DNA of 6,223 nucleotides, from NCBI GenBank assembly GCA_945875085.1, contig CAMCJU010000055.1, forward strand, positions 1 through 6,223, in the 5' to 3' direction. The position numbers and the translations under genes are program-made. Positions 1 to 6,192 of the stretch are shown here, piece after piece. Position 1 is the first letter of the stretch; every line of letters starts with the position of its first letter. Source of the DNA: Candidatus Phycorickettsia trachydisci. Its GTDB lineage: Bacteria; Pseudomonadota; Alphaproteobacteria; Rickettsiales; Rickettsiaceae. The notes below the pieces were generated by a model, which saw nothing but the letters and a program-made list of their open reading frames with translations, did no database searches and was not told the origin of the DNA.

Positions 1-2226
1 AGGGGCGTTAAAGTTGCGGGAGAGGAGTTAATGAGCGCAAAATATGCTAACGTCAGCAGGATGCAGTCCTCGGTCGATACAGCAAACGTTTTACTTCAGG
101 ATTTAGCGCAAGTAAACAAAAATATTGCTCTAGTAAGTCAGAGTGCCAAGGGGGGTGAAAGAGCCCATTTTCAAGATAGGCAAGACGCTTTGTTAAAGCA
201 GCTATCTGAGCATTTGTTATTAAAAGTTGTAAAGAACTCTAAAGGACAAGCTTTAATATCCTTATCAAATCAAGATCAATTGTTATCGGAAGATGGTCAT
301 GTTACTTTGATCTGCGAGCAAGTTGATGATACTGAAGCAGGAGTGCGAATATTGCTAGAATCGAATAAGCGCAATAGAAGTGAGGTAACCGATAATGTTA
401 AAGGGGGTAGGCTGGGTGGCTTGATTAAGTCGAATAAAGAACACTTGCCAGGGCTAATTAAGAAAATAGATAATTACGCTTCTAGTTTGGCGCAAACCGT
501 TAATAAGGCATTTAATACCGGAGTTAGTCCAACTGCGCAGTATTCTTATAAGGCTGCTAATGCCTTTAAAGGCAATGCTCAGCTTGATTTTCAGGGTAAG
601 ACAAGTTTTTGCATTGTGGAAAGGGACAAGGGCGGGGCGATTTCCTCATCACGCAATGCAAATGAATATTTCTCCCCAATGGACTTTGCGTCAAGCGATG
701 GTCTATCGATGAGGCAGATGATCGATCAGTTTAATCAGCGCTTTAGTGTTGATCCTGCCTTTGATAGAACGCAGCTTGGTGATATTTCCGACGTTAAGCT
801 GCATGTTTCAAAGGACGGTAAGTTGAACTTAGCGCTGCTCAACGAAGGGCATTTCGATGCTAAGGTGCAGGTTGTTAGTGTGACGATAGCAGTGGCAGCG
901 CCGATTGACTGCGGAGCTACCGTGGAGGTCAAAAGCGGTCAGTATCTAGTGACCAAAGATTTATTTAAAGATTCACCTGTCGATATTAAAGTCAAGACAG
1001 GCGATGATGTTAAAATACTCTTAAGAAGCATTAGTCAGTCAAATCTTTCTGAAGGCGAGATAGGGTTTTCAATAGCCGGTTTAGGTAAGTATGTGAAGGC
1101 GCAAAATATTCTGGCAACAGTAGTAGTGCCAGGAATTACTTTCCCGAAAACAGTACCGCGAACAGGAAGCTCAAGAGCCTCCATGCGTTTAGTTGATAAA
1201 GATGGCAGTGATATAGTTGATGATGATACCGAAGGTTATCTGCAGATACAGGGCTATGGCCTAAATGCAGTAGCGTTTGGTGATGAGATAGATCCCTCTA
1301 GCAGCAAGCTTGGTCTTGGCGCAACGCTTGGACTGAACAATCTTATTAGCGGCAGCACAAGCTCTAGCCTGGCGCTTAGTAGCAACCTTGCTTCAAGTAA
1401 GGATCTGCCAATTTCCAGCTTAAAGCTCTCAGATGTAAAAGCCCTAGCAAAAATTAATAATGGAGAAAAAGCTTCTGTCACCCTTATATTCGATTTTTTG
1501 GGGGGTAATAAAATTACCCAAGGTAATTATTTAAAAATTGCACTTTATGATATTAATTATGCAGTATCAAAATTTAACTTTGTAGCACCTAATGATATCG
1601 CTAGTCTTGACGATCTTGTAAAAGCCTTGGAAGGTGATGCTATTATGAAAGAAATGTTTGATTTTGAAGCTTTAAATCTTCAGCTTAAAATCTCTGTAAA
1701 AGTACCCGGAAAATCATTTAATGGTAATACCAATACTGGCATGTGGTTTTCTTCTGATATAGATAAAAATGTTTTGACACATGTCAAAGGACAAGCTTTT
1801 GACAACATTAAATATTATGAGCTAGAAGGAGGTACGGATGTATTTGGCAATAAGGAAGTTTCTGCTGGTGCTTACGTTTTGCAAGGCGCTGGTGTGATAG
1901 AGAATTTGCAGGCATTGCTAAAAGCTCCAAACATGGTGTATAATGAAGAAGGATATCTTCAGAATGCTTCTTTGGCAGTATTGAAAACTAGTATTGTGCA
2001 GGATTTTAGCAGTACTTTGAGTAATGCTGTAAATGTCGCTCAAGAAATGGAGGAAAGCCTTAATGAGGTCACAAGGCTTCTGCAGAAAGAATCTGGCAGC
2101 GATGAGTTAGCTGAAATTCGACAATTAGATAGTTTTGCTTTGCAGCAACAGATAACGCTGTACTTTTACCAAACTCTCTATAGAATGAAGATGAAGCGCA
2201 TAGAGATTGAAACCAACATGCGTTAA
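1..2226 (+). CDS. flgK: FlgK-like flagellar hook-associated protein 1, 5' end outside window
   Basis: FlgK forms the first hook-filament junction ring at the distal end of the flagellar hook, outside the cell. Frame 1 has no stop from base 1, so 741 residues are visible and the N-terminal D0 region lies to the left. Visible family features are a helical stretch ending in a DRQDALLKQLS segment (about residues 59-69), matching the FlgK DxRDxLLxxLS region, then GGRLGGLI (135-142), an LP pair, and an IDNYASSLAQTVNKAFNTG helix (155-173). Residues about 190-650 are a long variable region, Ser-rich near 455-480, with no recognisable domain. The C-terminal helix (FALQQQITLYFYQTLYRMK) replaces the usual D0 helix but lacks the common GVNLDEE motif. 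With the missing part the protein should be near 850-900 residues, longer than typical FlgK (about 450-650). The assignment rests on these motifs and on flgL following directly. Confidence 0.8.
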   Translation, partial: RGVKVAGEELMSAKYANVSRMQSSVDTANVLLQDLAQVNKNIALVSQSAKGGERAHFQDRQDALLKQLSEHLLLKVVKNSKGQALISLSNQDQLLSEDGHVTLICEQVDDTEAGVRILLESNKRNRSEVTDNVKGGRLGGLIKSNKEHLPGLIKKIDNYASSLAQTVNKAFNTGVSPTAQYSYKAANAFKGNAQLDFQGKTSFCIVERDKGGAISSSRNANEYFSPMDFASSDGLSMRQMIDQFNQRFSVDPAFDRTQLGDISDVKLHVSKDGKLNLALLNEGHFDAKVQVVSVTIAVAAPIDCGATVEVKSGQYLVTKDLFKDSPVDIKVKTGDDVKILLRSISQSNLSEGEIGFSIAGLGKYVKAQNILATVVVPGITFPKTVPRTGSSRASMRLVDKDGSDIVDDDTEGYLQIQGYGLNAVAFGDEIDPSSSKLGLGATLGLNNLISGSTSSSLALSSNLASSKDLPISSLKLSDVKALAKINNGEKASVTLIFDFLGGNKITQGNYLKIALYDINYAVSKFNFVAPNDIASLDDLVKALEGDAIMKEMFDFEALNLQLKISVKVPGKSFNGNTNTGMWFSSDIDKNVLTHVKGQAFDNIKYYELEGGTDVFGNKEVSAGAYVLQGAGVIENLQALLKAPNMVYNEEGYLQNASLAVLKTSIVQDFSSTLSNAVNVAQEMEESLNEVTRLLQKESGSDELAEIRQLDSFALQQQITLYFYQTLYRMKMKRIEIETNMR

Positions 2227-2235
2227 AAATGGATT

Positions 2236-2250
2236 TAACTAACTAACTAA
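2236..2250 (+). repeat. Short TAAC tandem repeat in flgK-flgL gap
   Basis: Three copies of TAAC followed by TAA fill the middle of the 43-nt intergenic gap. Because the period is 4 nt, TAA triplets at 2236, 2240, 2244 and 2248 fall in all three plus-strand frames, so any ribosome reading past the flgK stop codon is stopped before flgL. Whether this is selected or chance AT-rich sequence cannot be told from one genome. Confidence 0.6.
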
Positions 2251-2256
2251 TAAATA

Positions 2257-2260
2257 AAGG
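2257..2260 (+). promoter_or_regulatory. Probable flgL ribosome binding site
   Basis: AAGG stands 9 nt before the flgL ATG at 2270. It is a weak but reasonably placed Shine-Dalgarno sequence and supports that start. The rest of the gap is AT-rich, and I see neither a terminator hairpin nor a clear promoter, so flgK and flgL are probably co-transcribed. Confidence 0.5.
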
Positions 2261-2269
2261 TAAAAATAT

Positions 2270-3229
2270 ATGGTATCACGATTAGATCAATCATCAACAT
2301 CATTATATGAATTTGCGATGAGCAAACTCAACCAAAGCAAACAAGATAATCAAGAAAAGATAACAACAAAGTTGCGCTATAGTCATATTGGCGAGATGAG
2401 CAGAGACGAAATTAGCGAGCTTATTATTATAACAGAAGGTTATAGTTTTGCAAAAGCCTCGGTTAAGAGTCTGCAGAGCGTGGAGTTAAATTTGTGGGGC
2501 GCTCAAGCTAAGGTGCAAGAATTAATGATGGGAGTCGACGGATTAATTAGCTTTCAAACTGAAGTTGAGAAGTTTGACGAACCAACATTACGAGCCAAAG
2601 CTGATGCTTTTTTGACTAAATTACAAAGTCTTATAAATACGCCGTCCCCTACAGGTGGTTTTTTATTTGGTGGAACCGACAAGCCTATTAAGTATGATTT
2701 AACGACATTTTCAAATCTTGATCAGGATGGTAAGCCAAGGTTTGATCTGTCTGCAGGTTTGTCTGGAACGATCGATTTGGCGGGCCAGAAGTACTCTATG
2801 TCTAGTCTTAAAGAGTCGAGAAATCAGATAATAACAGCTGTCAATAATGTTAAGGGGGTATATACCAAAGAAGATGGAACGCAAAACGACATCCCCGATG
2901 CAACAGGCCACAAGGTAAGCTTGGAAGACAGGAAAGCCGGGGCTGAAGTAGCATTTAAAGAGGCTTTCGATAAATTGAACAATGAGGCGGCTAGCTTAGT
3001 TGAGACAAGGCAGGCGATAGAAAAGAGCATTGATCCTATGAAAAAAGAATTGCAGCAATGGCAAGATAAAGGGAGAGATAAAGTACAATTCAACAATACG
3101 GAAGAATCTGAACTCATGATGGAAAGTTATAGAATAGATTTCAAAATGGAGCAGATATTACAACTGATGGCGCAAGACGCAAAGAATGTTAAATTGTTGT
3201 TTAATAAATACAGTGCCGCTGCTACATAG
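2270..3229 (+). CDS. flgL: FlgL-like flagellar hook-associated protein 3
   Basis: FlgL (HAP3) makes the second junction ring between FlgK and the flagellin filament. The protein has 319 residues, normal for the family. The N-terminus is helical and hydrophilic and shares an overall flagellin/FlgL D0-D1 pattern (Q-rich coil at 22-32, KITTKLR at 30-36). The usual SGKRI...PSDDP signature is replaced by a TTKLRYSHIGEMSRDE stretch. The best marker is LQSLINTP followed by GGFLFGGT (about 118-136), equivalent to the LxxxxN...GxYLFGG motif of FlgL. A long helix at about 210-275 precedes the C-terminal helix ending LMAQDAKNVKLLFNKYS, matching the family's ...LLFDYL ending. It follows flgK on the same strand, the standard order. 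The sequence is very divergent, so pairwise identity to model FlgL would be low; context carries much of the call. Confidence 0.8.
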   Translation: MVSRLDQSSTSLYEFAMSKLNQSKQDNQEKITTKLRYSHIGEMSRDEISELIIITEGYSFAKASVKSLQSVELNLWGAQAKVQELMMGVDGLISFQTEVEKFDEPTLRAKADAFLTKLQSLINTPSPTGGFLFGGTDKPIKYDLTTFSNLDQDGKPRFDLSAGLSGTIDLAGQKYSMSSLKESRNQIITAVNNVKGVYTKEDGTQNDIPDATGHKVSLEDRKAGAEVAFKEAFDKLNNEAASLVETRQAIEKSIDPMKKELQQWQDKGRDKVQFNNTEESELMMESYRIDFKMEQILQLMAQDAKNVKLLFNKYSAAAT

Positions 3230-3242
3230 TTGACCAGAAAAC

Positions 3243-4379
3243 TCATGGCAAGATAATAGTCTTTGCTGCTATCTGGCTAGGCTTTAGGGTCTGGTTTAGG
3301 CCCATTTTCTGTAAAACTTCTTGAGATTTTTCTACTTGCTTTTGCATCTTGAGATGATTGCTTAAAAATTCCCTAATTTTTTTTGCCAAATTATGCGCTG
3401 TAGCATCGTTTTGTAGCAATTCTGGTACGATCTGGCTATCTGCTACTATATTAATTAGCGATACGTATTTAATGTTGGAAATGCACTTCCAAAACCACCA
3501 ACTTAGCATATTGATCTTATAGATAACTATCATGGGAGTTTTGCAAGCTGCGATTTCTAAGGTGTTAGTGCCAGATTTTGCCAGCACTAAATCCGCCGCT
3601 TTAAAAGCTGCTAGTTTATCCTGGGTGATAAAGTACTTCAGCTTGTGTTTTTCAAGAATTTTGTGAATTAAAGGATGATGCAAATGGTTGTCAGCAACAA
3701 TGGTGCAGTAAGGTAAAACCTCTAGCTTCTTAAGCGCTTTTGCAAAAACAGGCAGATGTCTTTTGATCTCAGATATTCTGCTTCCCGGGGTTAAGACTAT
3801 TCTGGCGGCTTGGGTATTATCTTTGAGGTCAGCATACCTAGTGCTATCGTCATCATGAAGGGGCTTGGAAAAATCCTGCTCAAATATGGGGTGTCCCATG
3901 TAGGTTGTGCTAAGGCCATATTTTTCAAACAAAGGCGCTTCAAAGGGCAGCAGCGTTAGTAAATGGTTATATAAAGAGGCGACCTTGATGGCGCGCTCAG
4001 GTTTATAGGCCCAAACGCTTGGGGCAACCACGTGTATTCTGGAGATTTTTGGCGCTAATGCTTTGATGCGCTCTATTACGCGAAAACAAAACCCAGGCGA
4101 GTCGATGGTTACTACTATATCAGGCTGAACGGTCAGAATATCGGCAATAGTTTTACGAATTAATTTTTTTAATTTAAAAATCTGCGGCAAAATTTCAAAA
4201 AAGCCAAACAAGCTAATTTCTTGCATAGGAAAAAGCAAGTCTCGCAGGCCTGCTGATAACATTGCCGAACCTCCAATACCAAGGCAATCGATACTTTGGT
4301 CAAGAGCTTTAAGCTGAGTGATTATCTTGCCGCCAATTAAGTCTCCAGAAGCTTCGCCTGCAATAAAATATATCCTCAT
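3243..4379 (-). CDS. lpxB: Lipid A disaccharide synthase LpxB
   Basis: LpxB is a peripheral inner-membrane GT-B glycosyltransferase (family GT19) that joins UDP-2,3-diacylglucosamine to 2,3-diacylglucosamine-1-phosphate (lipid X), giving the beta-1,6 disaccharide of lipid A. With the start at 4379 it has 378 residues, against 382 in E. coli. Motifs in order: GEASGD (8-13), GIGG (34-37), TIDSPGF (91-97), HVVAPSVWAYK (116-126), MGHP (161-164), TPGSR (197-201), LAKSGTNTLEIA (266-277) and VPELLQ (318-323). ATG 4379 is preferred over an in-frame ATG at 4430: family members begin at MRIYFIAGEASGD, the 17 extra residues are not family-like, and ATG 4379 overlaps the eptA TGA as ATGA. No Shine-Dalgarno sequence precedes it, which fits translational coupling. 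It converges on flgL with a 13-bp gap. Confidence 0.96.
   Translation of the reverse strand: MRIYFIAGEASGDLIGGKIITQLKALDQSIDCLGIGGSAMLSAGLRDLLFPMQEISLFGFFEILPQIFKLKKLIRKTIADILTVQPDIVVTIDSPGFCFRVIERIKALAPKISRIHVVAPSVWAYKPERAIKVASLYNHLLTLLPFEAPLFEKYGLSTTYMGHPIFEQDFSKPLHDDDSTRYADLKDNTQAARIVLTPGSRISEIKRHLPVFAKALKKLEVLPYCTIVADNHLHHPLIHKILEKHKLKYFITQDKLAAFKAADLVLAKSGTNTLEIAACKTPMIVIYKINMLSWWFWKCISNIKYVSLINIVADSQIVPELLQNDATAHNLAKKIREFLSNHLKMQKQVEKSQEVLQKMGLNQTLKPSQIAAKTIILP
4376..4379 (-). other. ATGA stop/start overlap joining eptA to lpxB
   Basis: On the minus strand the bases ATGA contain both the lpxB start (4379-4377) and the eptA stop TGA (4378-4376). This is the classic arrangement for termination-reinitiation. 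It fixes the lpxB start and shows that the two genes share one mRNA. Confidence 0.88.
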
Positions 4380-5926
4380 CGGCACAAACTTAAATCTAGG
4401 TTTATAGCCATGGATTTTATTCCAGCGCAATCTAAAATGGAATGAAAAAGATAGCGGTAGTCTATTTCTCTTCTATCGTTTGCTGATATTTTTTGCTGTA
4501 TCTGGGGGTTATTGTTATTAAAAGAATCTGAGGTCCAGATGAAGAAGGGCACCGTTATTTGCTCCGGGATGTTATTTCCTCCATGGCCATAAACTTCGTT
4601 TTCACCTAAAGATTCCCCGTGGTCTGAGGTATAAAAAACAATGGCGTTTTTATTTTTAAGCATTGTAATTATTTCTGATAGTATATGATCAGTATATAGT
4701 ATTGTATTATCATACATGTTGTTTATTTCTTGGCGCGTGCAGTAAGACGGGTCGCGTTTATGAATCAAGCCTGAGCAAGTTGGTCTATACTTTGCAAAAT
4801 CATCAGTATATCTTGCCTCGTAGTCCCAATGACTTCCAGAAGTGTGCAAAACGATCATTTTCTTTGCCTCTTTTTCAGCAAGCATTTTATCAAGGTATGG
4901 CAATAAGTCTTGATCTAAGGTATTCATTGGATATAGCAAAGAGCCTCCGGGCAGCAATACAAAATCTACTTCATCGTAAATAATCTTTGACTCAAGACTG
5001 TTTAGGTATTTGAGCATGCTTTGTGAGGCCAGCCATGAAGTTCTAAAGCCCAATTTGCTAAATACTGACAAAAAGGTGTTTTCTCTAGGGTGCGCCACGC
5101 CAGCGCGTTTTAACATGCACGGCACTGAAGTATAAGTGATACTATCGCATGAAGTTGATTTGAAGGATCTAATATTTTTGATAGCGGCAAGATTTGGGCT
5201 ATTATCCCTAATGTAGCCATTGATCTGAAACCTATCAAATCTAGCAGACTCTCCTATTACTAAAACTACTACCAGGTCTTTAGCGGCATTGTCTTGATAA
5301 TCAAGGGAGCTGATATCGAAAAAGTTTTTATCCGCAAAGCGCAAGGCTACATACTCAGATAAGCTAATTAAATAACTAGATGGAAAATAATATTTTAAAA
5401 TTCTATACTGCGGACTGTAGATGTTGTATGTTACTGCGCATAAACATGCCAAAGAAAAAAGTCTGCCAAGTAATCTTTTTGGCCTATACGCAAACTTGGA
5501 TAGTAAAAAATACCAAACCCCAATGACAAAACTCATCCAAATCAGTAATTTTAAACTTACAAGCTCTCTTACATCCTGGCTTTCTGCGTGAAATATGGCT
5601 GTTAATACTCTAGGAGATACTTGGACTTTGAAGAAATATAAGTAATAACTCGCCGCAGCGCCAGAGACAAAAAGCGCAAAAGATATCAGGGCGAAAAAAA
5701 TTCTGTTAATGCTTATCGCGCTAAAAAATAGGTATGAGAATGCCAAGATGTAGATGGCATCTTTGCCTGATTCAAGGACTGCAAAATACTTGCTAGATGA
5801 CTGATATATAGAAAATCGATATAGCACGCAGGCTGTATTGCACAATATAAAGTATGCAAAGGTAAATAGCAGCTGGCGACTAACTTTAATATTTTTATAA
5901 AAAGCTAAAATTTTACTCAAGTGCAT
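4376..5926 (-). CDS. EptA-type phosphoethanolamine transferase (lipid A/LPS modification)
   Basis: This 516-residue protein has the architecture of the EptA/MCR family of inner-membrane enzymes, which move phosphoethanolamine from phosphatidylethanolamine to lipid A or core sugar on the periplasmic side. Five probable membrane helices lie at about 17-38, 56-73, 76-98, 123-146 and 152-170, then a periplasmic sulfatase-fold domain. Metal and active-site residues are intact: VIGESAR with E226, the nucleophile T264 in SCDSITYTSVPC, GSH H366, TSDHGESLGE D435/H436, and YGHG H448. The MCR/EptA GETAR motif is GESAR here, but that Thr is not the nucleophile. Cysteines at 260, 270, 384, 396 and 500 could form periplasmic disulfides. 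The first helix starts soon after ATG 5926, and an in-frame stop lies 18 nt upstream, so the start is secure. There is no clear ribosome binding site. Adjacent lpxB supports lipid A as target, but core sugar or another glycan cannot be excluded, so no symbol is given. Confidence 0.9.
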   Translation of the reverse strand: MHLSKILAFYKNIKVSRQLLFTFAYFILCNTACVLYRFSIYQSSSKYFAVLESGKDAIYILAFSYLFFSAISINRIFFALISFALFVSGAAASYYLYFFKVQVSPRVLTAIFHAESQDVRELVSLKLLIWMSFVIGVWYFLLSKFAYRPKRLLGRLFSLACLCAVTYNIYSPQYRILKYYFPSSYLISLSEYVALRFADKNFFDISSLDYQDNAAKDLVVVLVIGESARFDRFQINGYIRDNSPNLAAIKNIRSFKSTSCDSITYTSVPCMLKRAGVAHPRENTFLSVFSKLGFRTSWLASQSMLKYLNSLESKIIYDEVDFVLLPGGSLLYPMNTLDQDLLPYLDKMLAEKEAKKMIVLHTSGSHWDYEARYTDDFAKYRPTCSGLIHKRDPSYCTRQEINNMYDNTILYTDHILSEIITMLKNKNAIVFYTSDHGESLGENEVYGHGGNNIPEQITVPFFIWTSDSFNNNNPQIQQKISANDRREIDYRYLFHSILDCAGIKSMAINLDLSLCR

Positions 5927-6077
5927 TATTCTGTGATTTATATCTTACCAAAGAGATAATTTCTTTCATTAAATCTAATGTATAAATCTCCTCTTGTCTA
6001 GCAAAATTTTTTTCGCAAAATAAAAACACCATAAGATTATTTGCCTGCGTTTTATCAAACAGGATAATATGGAGTCT
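5913..6077 (-). pseudogene. 3' remnant of an unidentified gene cut by the TnpB element
   Basis: One minus-strand frame is open from the element boundary at 6077 to a TAA at 5915-5913, giving 54 residues beginning RLHIILFDKTQ, with middle MVFLFCEKNF and end RYKSQNNALE. It has no credible start or ribosome binding site: the only ATG early in the frame would give 39 residues. The composition is protein-like, with a hydrophobic strand followed by an amphipathic helix. The frame runs 14 nt into eptA, an overlap typical of operon neighbours. I do not recognise the family. The best reading is the tail of a gene that once led the eptA-lpxB operon and lost its front to the insertion. A chance open frame in AT-rich DNA remains possible. 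Confidence 0.45.
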
Positions 6078-6192
6078 TTGACATACTCCCCATAGCTAAA
6101 GCAAGGGGATTCTAAAGGTTCAGACAATGGATGCCAAGAGATGAATCTCGACTAACTCCATCTAGCCTTACCGTAGATGCCCCTACGGCTAG
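6078..6192 (-). ncRNA. Probable omegaRNA (reRNA) scaffold overlapping tnpB 3' end
   Basis: In TnpB systems the guide RNA is made from the 3' end of tnpB plus the element's right end, with the guide taken from the flanking DNA. Three hairpins are visible here. One at 6162-6192 pairs CCGTAG (6171-6176) with CTACGG (6183-6188), flanked by CTAG arms at 6162-6165 and 6189-6192. A second pairs GAGA (6138-6141) with TCTC (6146-6149). A third at the right end pairs TCCCC (6087-6091) with GGGGA (6105-6109), with an inner GC/GC pair. The RNA's 5' end is not determined; 6192 is the outer limit of the first hairpin. The role is inferred from the family layout. Confidence 0.5.
6087..6109 (-). repeat. Imperfect right-end hairpin of the element
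   Basis: TCCCC (6087-6091) and GGGGA (6105-6109) form a 5-bp stem around an imperfect inner stem (GC 6095-6096 with GC 6101-6102). It lies just after the tnpB stop and 6 nt inside the proposed TCAA end. IS200/IS605 right ends carry such a subterminal hairpin, which the single-strand transposase recognises and which also closes the guide-RNA scaffold. Confidence 0.6.

Noticed and set aside
31..33. ATG at 31 as the start of flgK
   Set aside because: The frame is open to base 1 with helical FlgK-like sequence, and FlgK cannot assemble without the N-terminal region a start here would omit.
735..1481. Minus-strand frames of 65 and 75 codons (735-932, 1254-1481) within flgK
   Set aside because: Both are antisense to flgK, with low-complexity Ser/Leu/Thr composition typical of shadow frames.
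2711..3117. Minus-strand frames of 66 and 97 codons within flgL
   Set aside because: They overlap each other and flgL, are Ser/Leu/Cys-rich, and have no ribosome binding site or neighbours that would use them.
3180..3310. Bidirectional terminator between flgL and lpxB
   Set aside because: I found no inverted repeat with a T-run in the 13-bp gap or in the adjoining coding ends.
4702..4983. 93-codon plus-strand frame inside eptA
   Set aside because: It lies wholly antisense to the catalytic domain of a well-supported gene, has no family features, and is explained as a shadow of eptA.
5979..6004. TATACA (5984-5979) and TTGCTA (6004-5999) as an eptA promoter
   Set aside because: The spacing is only 14 nt, too short for a sigma-70 promoter, and such matches are expected by chance in this AT-rich stretch.
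6162..6192. The strong hairpin as an intrinsic terminator
   Set aside because: It lies inside tnpB coding sequence with no following T-run, and fits better as part of the guide-RNA scaffold.
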